From CAZKJL01 sp964611095 (GTDB lineage Bacteria; Patescibacteriota; Gracilibacteria; Peribacterales; Peribacteraceae), in contig CAZSWJ010000009.1 of assembly GCA_964611095.1 (NCBI GenBank), forward strand, positions 1-53,263: a stretch of DNA of 53,263 bases, given 5' to 3'. This document shows, piece by piece, positions 27,101 through 36,700 of the stretch. A program made the translations under genes and the position numbers. Each line of letters starts with the position of its first letter. The stretch's first letter is position 1. Below the pieces are notes generated by a model that had not been told where the DNA came from, searched no databases, and worked only from the letters and a program-made list of their open reading frames with translations.

Positions 27101-28947
27101 GAGAACAGGATTTGAAGCTCGGCGGCCTCGTCGTCACCGTGAGCGGAGCGACGATCGACGGTGCGCGCCTGAGCAAAACGGCGAAGCTTGCGTTCGATGG
27201 ACGCGCGACATTCGATCTGCCGACCTCGGGGCCCGGCGGTTATACGATTTCATTCGATACGGGGTCGAGCGTTCTGGAGAACTACCTGTCCACGGGACCG
27301 TCGGTCATGACCGGCATCGTGCTCCGAGCATCGGGAATGTCGGCGCAGATCGAAAACTTTTCCAAAGTCGGCGTGTTCGGCTACACGCTCGCATTGCCGT
27401 TCCGGCGCGTCGATCTTTTGGGATATGCGCCGTGCATGTCCATCGCCCCGTCGACGCCCGAGGAAGATCCCGGCACCGATGCCGAGATTTTCCTGCAGCG
27501 CCTCCGCGATCCGTTCGGACTTGCCGCCGTACGCAATACGGCTCAGTCCGGCGCACTCATGACGCGCGGCACGTTCTTCACGTTGCTGCTGCGCACGCAG
27601 TGCATCACGCTTGGCACGAGCACTCTTTCCATGGATGCATCGCTGCGCGCGGGAGCCAAGACGCTCGGGTTCTCATTGCCGCTCATCGACGTTCCGCTCG
27701 GAGCCCGCACGCTCCCGGCACTCACCGCATACTCTCTCATCGCGGCGGGCATCGACATCGTTCGCACCACCTCCATCGGTGCGGCGGCCGACGTCGATTT
27801 CCCCATCACTCGGGCCGAAGCGATGCGCGCCGTGGCTTCCGCATTGCACATTCCCCGCACGGTACTTACCGACACCGGCACGGTTCTTCCCGAGGGCGTC
27901 GACATCACGGACCCCGAGGCATCGGACGTCGTCGCGCTCTCCAAGCTCGGCATTCTGCCCCAGAGCTTCATCAGGATTCCCGGGCTGCATCAAGGAATCA
28001 CCAAGTCCGAGGCGGCGCTCCTGCTCGCGCGCGCCGCGTTCCACAACGGAAAAGTGTCGCTCCTGCCCGACATCCCCGATCTCAAAGCGCTCAAGAGCGC
28101 GGCGAACGTTCCGACGTTCATGGACGGTTTGCCCGAGCTCAAACTCGGCGAATGCTTGGAGACGCACGATGAGCGTTCCACCGCGGTCACGTTCAGCGAT
28201 TTGCTGCCCGGTGATCCGCTGCAAGTCGATCTGTCGAAAATGCTGACGTTCGGAGTGAAGAACGCCGCGGAGAAAACACTGTGGCTCATTCCCGCCACGC
28301 GACGCCCGACGGAATTCGGCGTGACGAAAGGCCAGACGAAGTTCCTGCCGAACGAGCCGGTCACCATGCTCGAGACCGTTCGCAACTTGCTCGTGCTCAC
28401 GTGCTTGCCGCCCGATACGCGCATGCAGGCAATGCTGGGACTCGCCACCAAAGAAGTGATTCAAGGCAGCGCGGAAACTCGCGTGGCCAGAGACAGACTC
28501 AGCGATCTTCCTCGTGACGATTCGCTTGCGTCCCGCATTTTGTACCGCGCGCAGGATCACCTGAAGGAGTTCGACCTGTCGCTGTTCGCGTACGCCGGCA
28601 CGCTCTTGCACGAAGACGTTCGCAGTCCGGCGTCGGGTCTTTCGCTCCGGGAAGCCGGAGACATGCTCGCGTCATCCTTGCTCCTGATGTACGTGCGACA
28701 AGGAACGATGACCCCGCAGGAAGCCGAGGGCCGCGAGACGGAAATTTCGGCGGCCATCAGCAGGGACTTGCTCGGCAAAGACCTGGACTGGCGCGATGAA
28801 GGATTGCTCGCAAGCACGCCGTTCACGCGGAAGATGTTGCTGCAATTCCTCGTCACGGTCACCCAGGACAGGCGCACCGCCGTTTCCTTGGAATCGATGT
28901 TCTCTCAAGTTCCCATCGGAGAATTGTGGTGGGAACGTCTGAAATGA
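24130..28947 (+). CDS. Giant surface protein 1: FG-GAP propeller, Cys-pair propeller, SdrD-B-like and SLH-like parts
   Basis: The 1605-residue protein has three N-terminal membrane segments (within about 8-25, 30-48 and 85-103). Next come seven FG-GAP/VCBS calcium-binding repeats (about 118-440; DFDGDGDLD and similar), then NTAPSAP, which looks like the first strand of a fibronectin-III domain. Seven repeats of about 50 residues follow (about 477-837), each with a GxPVIxYYD strand, a CGNxxC cysteine pair and SSGNTxTTVDS. The rest of the FnIII-like domain comes next (LSWGSGSDTQT to YYWSVAS, about 840-938), then a Gly-rich linker, an SdrD-B-like domain (DVNANGKRDSREQ, about 975-1060), and a C-terminal region of about 500 residues with SLH-like ITRAEAMRAV and ITKSEAALLLARA. 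It ends GELWWERLK. A TTG start is used because an in-frame stop lies upstream; the length agrees with the paralogues. Confidence 0.88.
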   Translation: MRSARSATFWLLSVLIASIATLTLEVLSGWRAACIFLTILALVALSLQWSSILGFLRVERVSLAYVEKKYTRIPRHWELAATNVFTVLFLVLSVQFVATVYAMAFTLSSSTSATDDTRRVILGDFDGDGDLDYVEANAGALGVHVNSGNGTFAEPGAYGAFSSPGGMAAGDIDGDGDLDIVLAQNNDTRLSKYTNNGAGAFTESHITSSLPCTVSDVALADMNYSSYDGDLDIVLLCSNATMSRAVWVNNGHGVFTQTNSYLPIGDSMAIADYNDDGMPDVFVLRATGGVYKVMQYSTTGSFIQLSGSSLAGTYGKVTPADLDNDGDIDVVLTEPSSSIKPYLNNGAGSFSAGSSFGGAAAVNRVKAILGDMNNDGHFDAVVVGSDISAVSSGNYYYQNDQAAGFNVSGSPTETSECSNDIAIGDIDGDGDLDYVAGNAGCASGGAVNRHYKNDQAATSANTAPSAPSSLSATLSAAYNKITDVQTTGEVAEFTSTALGSDGFPVIAHYELTSGDLHFVKCGDKSCSSGNTLTNVDSTGDVGKWNSVVVPSDGLPFIAYYDTANADLKALKCGNAACSSGNTITTVDSAGDTGWYPSVAIASSGYPVISFFDDTPLLHKLLVCGNAACSSGNVLNTVAGQSGQPGYQSSMAIPSDGLPIIAYFNVLPAAFQIVKCGNTSCTSGNTVTTLDSGVTSVYSPSLKIGSDGFAVMSYYDASNADLKVLHCTNATCSSNTYATVDSTGDVGSWHGLAIGSDGYPIIGYYDATNQYPKIAKCSDVACSSGYTITTVDTPLTTGKHVSIVMPSDGRAFLAYQYGSSSDLRTLKCGRTNCADAGSDGSVIMRLSWGSGSDTQTPTRMLQYRLKVGTGSGLNNIVSGAAASPYYTSRGFLAANQSRRLLLKNLTCDSGKTYYWSVASVDAGFQSTWSSQNTFILNDSCAVGAVTTTAAATGGGTKFITPVKNVGGGGGDVFHLTVQTLNDVNANGKRDSREQDLKLGGLVVTVSGATIDGARLSKTAKLAFDGRATFDLPTSGPGGYTISFDTGSSVLENYLSTGPSVMTGIVLRASGMSAQIENFSKVGVFGYTLALPFRRVDLLGYAPCMSIAPSTPEEDPGTDAEIFLQRLRDPFGLAAVRNTAQSGALMTRGTFFTLLLRTQCITLGTSTLSMDASLRAGAKTLGFSLPLIDVPLGARTLPALTAYSLIAAGIDIVRTTSIGAAADVDFPITRAEAMRAVASALHIPRTVLTDTGTVLPEGVDITDPEASDVVALSKLGILPQSFIRIPGLHQGITKSEAALLLARAAFHNGKVSLLPDIPDLKALKSAANVPTFMDGLPELKLGECLETHDERSTAVTFSDLLPGDPLQVDLSKMLTFGVKNAAEKTLWLIPATRRPTEFGVTKGQTKFLPNEPVTMLETVRNLLVLTCLPPDTRMQAMLGLATKEVIQGSAETRVARDRLSDLPRDDSLASRILYRAQDHLKEFDLSLFAYAGTLLHEDVRSPASGLSLREAGDMLASSLLLMYVRQGTMTPQEAEGRETEISAAISRDLLGKDLDWRDEGLLASTPFTRKMLLQFLVTVTQDRRTAVSLESMFSQVPIGELWWERLK

Positions 28948-28951
28948 TCCC

Positions 28952-31900
28952 ATGAAAAACACGCACGACGCACATCGGCTGATTCTCGCGCTCGCTCTGA
29001 GCGCGTTGCCGTTTCTTTACGCTTTCCATGCGGTTCTTGCGCTCGCGGTTTTCGCAGTCGTGCTCGTCCTCGAATGGCGCGTCATCGCACGGTTTCTCCA
29101 CATCGATCGACTGAGCTTGGCCGCGGTGGAACAGTCGCGACATCGGGTGCCGAAAAAATGGGAACTTGTTTCCACGAACGTGCTCACCGTGCTTTTCATG
29201 GTGCTCTCCGTGCAGTTCGTCGCGACGGTGTACGCGATGGCCTTCACGCATTCGTTCACGACGAGTGCGAGCAGGACAACGGTGTCCACCGTGCTGACGG
29301 ACATCGACAACGACGGCGATGTCGATTGGCTGATGGGAAATTCCGATACCGGAGGCGTGAATGATTTGCATCTGAACAATGGCGCAGGTTCCTTCACGAG
29401 AGCGCACCTCCCGGGCTACACTACGTTCAATTTGACGGCAAAGGGCGGTGATGTGAACGGCGACGGCTACATCGACTTCGTTCAAGCCAACTACATCAAC
29501 GGATCATCCGGACGAGTGACGGCGTACATCAACAACGGAAACAACACGTTCGCAACCGGTGCCGTCATCAACATTTCCCAGGTCGTGAACAGCGTCACGC
29601 TCGTCGACGCCAACAACGACGGCGCGCTGGACATCGTCATCGCCACCGATACGACCGGTTCCGCCCAGAGCTTGTATCTCAATGACGGACACGGCAACTA
29701 TTCGGTCGCGGCTTCTTCGATCCCGGGAGCGAACATCATCGAGGCCGCCGACATGAACAACGACGGCTACACGGACCTCATCATCACCAAGCGACAAACG
29801 AATTTGCGCATGGTGTACAGGAACAGCGGTACCGGCGCTTTCGTGAACATCTTCACGTCCGTCTACACGGGCGGGGCCACGTGTCAGTATACGACTGCTC
29901 TCGGCGACGTGGATGCCGACGGGCTCATCGATATGCTGGTGGGCTGTACGAGTCAGGTGTTCATCTACAAAAATTCCGGAACGGGAGGCGCCTTCAACAC
30001 CTCGATCCTGAGCAGCACTCTTACCGCTTCGAGCATGGCGCTCGGCGACTTGGACAACGACGGCGACCTCGACTTGATCGGCGCAGGGGTGACGCTCGGC
30101 GGGTCCACGGTTTGGCTTCGCATTTACACGAACGGCGGAACAGGAACATTCACGTTCAGCAGCTCCAATACCGACATACAGGACTACACCAGACTCGGTA
30201 TCGCGGATATCGACGGTGACGGCGATCTTGATTATGTTCGTGGGAATACGGGCGGAGGGACAAGCTACGCTTATACGAACGATCAAGCGGCAACGAGCGC
30301 GAACACCGCACCCACCGCACCTTCGACCGGTTTCTCCGCAGCGACATTTTCCCAAAACAACCGCATTATTTCCGTCGATATCACGAACGATGTCGGGTTC
30401 TTTCCGTCCATCGGGATCGATTCGAGCGGCCTTCCGACCGTCGCGTACTACGACACGACGAGCGGGGATCTGAAGATTTTGCGTTGTGACAATACGCCGT
30501 GTGTTTCCACCAACAACTCAAGCGTGGATTCCACGGGTGACGTCGGAAAGTACTCGCATGCCGTCATGCCGTCCGACGACTTGCTCTTCGTCGCATACTA
30601 CGACGTCACGAACACCGATCTCAAAACCTTGAAATGCGGCAACGCCGCCTGCACCTCGGGGAACGTCATCACCACGGTCGATACGACCGGCGGAGTGTAT
30701 CCTTCGGTGGCCATCGGCTCGGACGGATATCCCGTCATCAGCTACAGCACGACCGCGGGCGTTCGTGTCGCAAAATGCGGTAATGCCGCTTGTTCGTCCG
30801 GCAACACGGTTTCCACCGCCGTCGCAGACGGAATCTTCACGTATTCGTCCATCGCGGTTCCGAGCGATGGTCTCCCGGTCATCAGCTACCTCGATACGTC
30901 AGGCGGTATCGACTTTGCCATTCTGAAAATGCTCAAGTGCGGCAATACGTCCTGTTCATCGGGGAACTCCAGTGTCACCGTCGATTCCTCGGGCTACGTG
31001 AACTCCGTCGTCATCGGCTCGGATGATTTGCCCATCATCGCGTATCTGGGAACATCGAGCGCACTCAAAATCGCACACTGCGGAAACTCGGCGTGCTCCT
31101 CGGGCAACACGACGACGACGCTCGACAGCACGCTCGGAACGTGGGGCGAAGGATTCGGCTCTCCGGCCGCTCGTCTGATGATGGTGAAACCCGGAGACGG
31201 TTTGCCCGTCATTTCGTACTGGGACGGAACGAACGACGACCTCAAGATCATCAAATGCGGCAATACGGCATGCTCCTCGGGCAACGTGACGTCGCGGCTC
31301 GATTCATCGGGATCCGTGGGCAAGACCAGCGGCATCGCCGTGACCACGGACTACCGTCCGGTCGTGGCGTACTACGACGGAACGTTCGGAGACCTCAAGG
31401 TTCTTCGTTGCGGCATCGTCGCATGTTCTTCCGGCGGATCGAACGGCCAATCTCTCGTCGTGCGTCTTACCTGGGGTTCCGGTTCCGACTCGCAGACGTC
31501 CACCCGGTTGCTCCAGTATCAGCCGAAAATCGGCACGGGTTCGAGCACGAACAACATTCTCTCGGGCAAGACGGCGAGTCCGTCGTACGTCACCCGCATC
31601 ATGCCGAACGGACAGAGCCGCACCATGCTTCTTCGTATTTCCACCTGCTCGGCACTCACGTACTACTGGTCCGTCGCCGTCGTGGATACCGGGTACAAGA
31701 GCTCCGCGAGCGACCAGTACAGCTTCACGACGGACGCCAACTGCGGCGTCAGCGACAACGGGCAGAGCGGCGGCGGCACGACGGGGGGCGGCGGAGGCGG
31801 AGGCACTGCCTCGTCCGCGGGCGGCACCTTGTGGCGCGTGAACAGAGGAGGCGGCGGAGGCGGAGGCGATCTTCTCAAACTCGTGGTTTCGGTCATCAGC

Positions 31901-33763
31901 GACATCAATGCCAACCGCAAACGTGACTCACGCGAGCAGGCGCTCGTGCTGAAGGGTCTCGAAGTCACCGCCAGCGGAACGTCACTCACGGGTTTGCCGG
32001 TCCGTAAAACGGTTCTCCTGTCCGGCACGGGCGTTGCCGTGTTCGATCTGCCGCCGTCCGGAAAGAGCGGCTACAGCATTTCGTTCGACAGCGGTGCGCT
32101 CGCCAAGCTCGGCTACGTTCCCACGGGTGCCGTCACGCAGACCGGCATCGTGCTCGGCGTATCCGCATCGGCAACGACCGTCCTTTCGTCCGTGAGCGTC
32201 ACGCTTCCCGTTCGTCGCTCCGATCTCCTGCGGTACGCCCCGTGTCTCACCGTCGGTCTTCAGGCAGCGGGTGAAAAACAGGGAACCGATGCCGAAATGT
32301 TTCTTCAGAGACTCAAGGATCCGTACGGAAAAGGAATTCTTTCGGGGACCACGTTCTCGGGCGCGCTCATGAATCGCGGAGATTTCTTTGCGCTCCTGCA
32401 GCGCACCCAGTGCGTCCGCCCGGTTACGTCCGCATCGAGCGATCTTCGTCTCAGGAAGAGTGCCGCTTCACTCGGCATCGCTCTTCCGCTCTTCGATCTG
32501 CCGTTCAACGGCACGTCGGACGCGCTCTCGGTGTACTCGCTCATCGGCAGCGGTGCGGACATCACTCGCGATACCTCCATCGGTTCCGCCGCGGATTTGT
32601 CGTCGCCGATCTCCAGACGCGATGCCATTCGCGCCGTCGTGTCGCTTCTGCGTCTCGGTACCGACTTCTCCCAAAGCGGAGCGATCGTTCTTCCCTCCGA
32701 CATCGATAAAAAAGATCAAGCTGCGGGTGATTATCTCGCGCTGCAAAAACTCGGCATCCTTCCGGAAAGTTTCGTCACGCTTCCCGGCATCTATCAAGGT
32801 CTCACGCCGGCCGAAGCCGCGCTGCTGCTGTCACGTGCGGCCTTCCGCAATGGAAAAATCGCGCTTCTTCCCGACGTCGAGGATTTGAAGTCACTGAAGA
32901 CGGCGACAAAGAAAGCGGCTCCCGTTCGTACGTTCCTTGCCGATCTTCCCGTCATGAAGAGTCGACCGTGCTTGGAGCGCACCGAATCCCGCGCGTCCGC
33001 GATCATGTTCACCGACCTTTTGCCCGGCGATGTCATTCACGCCGATATTCGAGAGCTCCTCACGCGCGGCACGTTGAATGCGGCGGAGCAAATGCTTTGG
33101 CTGCTGCCCGCCACGCGCCGTCCCACGGAGTTCGGTATCCAGCGCGGACAGACCGTGCTCGGCATCGCCGAACCCGTCAGCTTGCTCGAGACCGTGCGCG
33201 CGCTCTTGGTGCTCAGCTGTTTGCCGCCCGACACACGGCTCATGGCCATGCTCGGACTTTCCTCGAAGGAAGTGATTCAGGGCTCGGCTGAAACCCGAGT
33301 TTCTCGCGATCGTCTGAGTGACTTGCCACGCGATGCGTCGTTCGCTTCGCGCGTGCTGTACCGCGCACAGGACCATCAGAAGGAGTTCGATCTGTCGCTC
33401 CTGTCCTATGCCTCGAACATCGAAAGGCAGGAAACGCGCAGTCCCGCATCGGGACTGAATCTCCGCGAAGGGTCCGATCTTCTCGCGTCGTCGGTTCTCA
33501 TGATCTTGGTGAAAGAGGGTCAACTCACGCCGCAGAAGGCCGACCTCCTCGCGAGCTCGGTGTCCGCTGCCATCAGCCGTGACTTGCTCGGCAAGGAAGT
33601 GAATTGGCGCGATGAAGGCCTCCTCGTACGCACGCCGTTCACGCGTGCGATGCTCGTCAAATTCCTCATTACGGTTGTGCAGAACCGCCGGTTCGTTCTT
33701 CCCGTCGCCAAAGTATCGTCCACGCTTTCGCTTGGAGAAATCTGGTGGGAGCGACTCCGATAA
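28952..33763 (+). CDS. Giant surface protein 2 (paralogue, same architecture)
   Basis: The 1603-residue protein starts 4 nt after the first giant gene. It has the same order: three membrane segments (about 9-25, 28-43, 78-96), seven FG-GAP motifs (about 115-430; DIDNDGDVD, DVNGDGYID, DANNDGALD, DMNNDGYTD, DVDADGLID, DLDNDGDLD, DIDGDGDLD), the FnIII start NTAPTAPSTG near 450, seven Cys-pair repeats (about 470-830), the FnIII remainder (LTWGSGSDSQT), a Gly-rich linker, SdrD-B (DINANRKRDSREQ) and the SLH-like C-terminus ending GEIWWERLR. The C-terminal third is much closer to protein 3 than to protein 1, which suggests a later duplication of 2 and 3. Confidence 0.88.
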   Translation: MKNTHDAHRLILALALSALPFLYAFHAVLALAVFAVVLVLEWRVIARFLHIDRLSLAAVEQSRHRVPKKWELVSTNVLTVLFMVLSVQFVATVYAMAFTHSFTTSASRTTVSTVLTDIDNDGDVDWLMGNSDTGGVNDLHLNNGAGSFTRAHLPGYTTFNLTAKGGDVNGDGYIDFVQANYINGSSGRVTAYINNGNNTFATGAVINISQVVNSVTLVDANNDGALDIVIATDTTGSAQSLYLNDGHGNYSVAASSIPGANIIEAADMNNDGYTDLIITKRQTNLRMVYRNSGTGAFVNIFTSVYTGGATCQYTTALGDVDADGLIDMLVGCTSQVFIYKNSGTGGAFNTSILSSTLTASSMALGDLDNDGDLDLIGAGVTLGGSTVWLRIYTNGGTGTFTFSSSNTDIQDYTRLGIADIDGDGDLDYVRGNTGGGTSYAYTNDQAATSANTAPTAPSTGFSAATFSQNNRIISVDITNDVGFFPSIGIDSSGLPTVAYYDTTSGDLKILRCDNTPCVSTNNSSVDSTGDVGKYSHAVMPSDDLLFVAYYDVTNTDLKTLKCGNAACTSGNVITTVDTTGGVYPSVAIGSDGYPVISYSTTAGVRVAKCGNAACSSGNTVSTAVADGIFTYSSIAVPSDGLPVISYLDTSGGIDFAILKMLKCGNTSCSSGNSSVTVDSSGYVNSVVIGSDDLPIIAYLGTSSALKIAHCGNSACSSGNTTTTLDSTLGTWGEGFGSPAARLMMVKPGDGLPVISYWDGTNDDLKIIKCGNTACSSGNVTSRLDSSGSVGKTSGIAVTTDYRPVVAYYDGTFGDLKVLRCGIVACSSGGSNGQSLVVRLTWGSGSDSQTSTRLLQYQPKIGTGSSTNNILSGKTASPSYVTRIMPNGQSRTMLLRISTCSALTYYWSVAVVDTGYKSSASDQYSFTTDANCGVSDNGQSGGGTTGGGGGGGTASSAGGTLWRVNRGGGGGGGDLLKLVVSVISDINANRKRDSREQALVLKGLEVTASGTSLTGLPVRKTVLLSGTGVAVFDLPPSGKSGYSISFDSGALAKLGYVPTGAVTQTGIVLGVSASATTVLSSVSVTLPVRRSDLLRYAPCLTVGLQAAGEKQGTDAEMFLQRLKDPYGKGILSGTTFSGALMNRGDFFALLQRTQCVRPVTSASSDLRLRKSAASLGIALPLFDLPFNGTSDALSVYSLIGSGADITRDTSIGSAADLSSPISRRDAIRAVVSLLRLGTDFSQSGAIVLPSDIDKKDQAAGDYLALQKLGILPESFVTLPGIYQGLTPAEAALLLSRAAFRNGKIALLPDVEDLKSLKTATKKAAPVRTFLADLPVMKSRPCLERTESRASAIMFTDLLPGDVIHADIRELLTRGTLNAAEQMLWLLPATRRPTEFGIQRGQTVLGIAEPVSLLETVRALLVLSCLPPDTRLMAMLGLSSKEVIQGSAETRVSRDRLSDLPRDASFASRVLYRAQDHQKEFDLSLLSYASNIERQETRSPASGLNLREGSDLLASSVLMILVKEGQLTPQKADLLASSVSAAISRDLLGKEVNWRDEGLLVRTPFTRAMLVKFLITVVQNRRFVLPVAKVSSTLSLGEIWWERLR

Positions 33764-33765
33764 TC

Positions 33766-36700
33766 ATGCGATACCCTCACAACGCGCATCGGCTTCTCAT
33801 CGTACTGCTCCTCGGCACGTGCGTCCTCGGTTACGTGCTTTCGAGCACGGCGATGGTCATTCTCGCCCTTGCCGCGATTCTCGCCGTGCAGTGGCACGGC
33901 ATCCTGCGATTCCTCCACGTCGGCCGGATGACATTGGCCAAGGTGGAGCGATCGTCACTTCGCATTCCCAAACGTTGGGAGCTCCTGAGTACGAACCTCC
34001 TTACGGTGCTCTTCTTGGTGCTCTCGGTGCAGTTCGTCTCGCAGGTCTACGCCATGGCATTCACGCTCAGCACCTCCACGACCGAGTCGAGCACCACCAT
34101 TCGCGTGTTCACCGGCGACTTCGACGGTGACGGGGACATCGATTACATCGCGCTCAACTCGAATGCCACCGAACAGAGTTTGGATCTCTACAAGAACGAC
34201 GGAACGGGTGTCTTCACGCGTTCGGCGTTCGGTACGTCCCAGAACGTCGTCTCTGCCCGCGCCGGTGACATCGACAATGACGGCGATTTGGATTTGGTTG
34301 TCGCGGAAACGTCGACGGTCAAGAAATACGTGAACGACGGTACGGGAACGTTCACGTCATCCACGATTCTTTCCACGAGCGAGACGCTTCGCGAGATCAT
34401 TCTGGCCGACTTCAACAATGACGGATCTCTCGACTACATGTACACCGCGGCGTCCACCGTAACGTCCTACTACATCAACAACGGACACGGCAGTTTCTCC
34501 GCAGCCAATACGTCCATTCCGGCCTCGACCGGCATCGCCGCCGCGGACGTGGACAGCGACGGGGACTTGGATTTGGCTTTTTCGAACGGAACGACGATTC
34601 GCATCTACAGAAACTCCGGTTCGGGTTCTTTCACGGCATTTTCCTCGTTCACACTGGGCAATGCCGCCAATGAAATTCTCGCCGCGGATTTGGACCAAGA
34701 CGGCGACATCGATCTCGCACTGGCGCAGGCCGGAGGAACCGGACTCAACGACCTTGCCATGATGAAGAACGACGGCAACGGGACGTTCACCAACCTCACG
34801 ACGAAATCCACCGCACAGACGCTCAGGCTCATTTCATTGTCCGACCTCGACAACGACGGCGACGTGGACATCATTGCGGCCGGCTCAGGCGTGACGGGTT
34901 CGAAGATTTGGTACAACGATGGCGCGGGCGGATTCACGTCATCGGGATCCGAAAGCCAGGTCGAAACGACGAGAGACGTCGCCGTGGGCGATATCGACGG
35001 CGACGGGGACCTGGACTACATTCGCGGCAACGATGGCGTGAACCGTCACTACAAGAGCGACCAGGCCGCGACGAGTGCGAATACGGCGCCGAGCGCTCCG
35101 AGTACGGGCTTCGGTACCGTCGTCAACGCATCCCACAACAGAATCACGGCCGTGGACACCGCCGGCGGAGTGGGGCAGTACAATGCCATCGCCATCGGTG
35201 GTGATGACCTCCCCGTCATCGCATACTTCGACATCACGAACAGGGATTTGAAAGTCATGAAGTGCGCGGATGCCGCTTGCGCGGTCGGCAACACGACGAC
35301 GACCGTCGATTCTACGAATGACGCAGGCTATTACCCGTCCATCGTGGTTCCTGCCGACGGGCTTCCCGTCATCAGCTACGAAGAAGGTTCGGCGTTCGAT
35401 ATCAAAGTTGTGAAGTGCGGCAATGCGTCGTGCTCATCCGGCAATACCATTTCCACCATCGATTCCTCGAACAACGTGGCGGGCAGAACTTCCATCGCCA
35501 TCGGAAACGACGGCTACCCGGTCATCACGTACAACGACAACAGCACGAGCTCACTGATGGTCGCGAAATGTTCTTCGGCCACCTGTGCCTCCGGCGTCAC
35601 CATTACGACGGTGGATTCCACCATCGGCACGAGTGCCGATGGCATCAGCTCGATTGCCGTACCGTCATCCGACGGATTTCCGATCATCAGCTACTACGAT
35701 ACGGCCAACGACAACCTCAAGGTCGTGAAATGCGGCAACGCGTCATGTTCCTCCGGGAACACCATCACGACCTTGGATTCCACCGGAAACACGGGTGCGG
35801 ACTCGTTCATTCTTTCGCCGTCGGACGACAGGCCCATCATCAGTTACTGGGACGTCACGAACAGCGATCTGAAGCTGGCGCGGTGTGCCGACGCATCCTG
35901 CACGTCCGCTTCGCTCGTAACGGTCGTCTCGGCAGGCAGCAACGGACAGAACACATCCATGGCGCTCTCCGATGACGGCTACCCCATCATCGCTCATCTC
36001 GATGGAACGAATGGTGATTTGAAAATCACGAAATGTTCCGATGCCTCATGCAGCCTGAGCACGACCACGACGACCGTGGATACCGCGGGATTCATGACCA
36101 ATGACACGAGTATCGCCATCCCGAACGACGGCTATCCGATCGTCAGCTATTATTATCAAACGAGCTCGGATCTGCGTGTTCTCAAGTGCGCCGATGTCGC
36201 ATGCTCCTCGGGCGGAACCGACGGCTTCTCTCTGCGCTTGAGCTGGGGTTCCGGCTCCGATACGCAGACGGCAACGAAGCAGCTCCAGTATCGCCTCAGA
36301 ATCGGTACCGGATCCAGCACGAGTAACACTGCCTCCGGACTCATCGGCAGTCCCTCGTTCATCACGCGGATCATGCCGAACGGGCAGAGCAGGTCCATGG
36401 TGCTGAAAGGGGTGCCATGTGGAGGATCTCAAACGTACTACTGGAGCGTTGCCACCGTGGACCTCGTCTATGCCACGTCGAGCTGGAGTTCCGAACAATC
36501 CTTCACCGTCAGCAGCGCTTGTGCCGTCTCATCCGGGGGAGCGTCGAGTGGCACCAGCTCGGCTGCGGCAGGAACGCTGTGGCGTGTGAACAGGAGCAGG
36601 TCCGACAGTGGAGGCGGTGGAGAGCTGCTGCGTCTCGTCGTCTCCGCGATCAGCGACGTCAACGGAAATCACAAGCGCGACTCACGCGAACAGCTCTTGT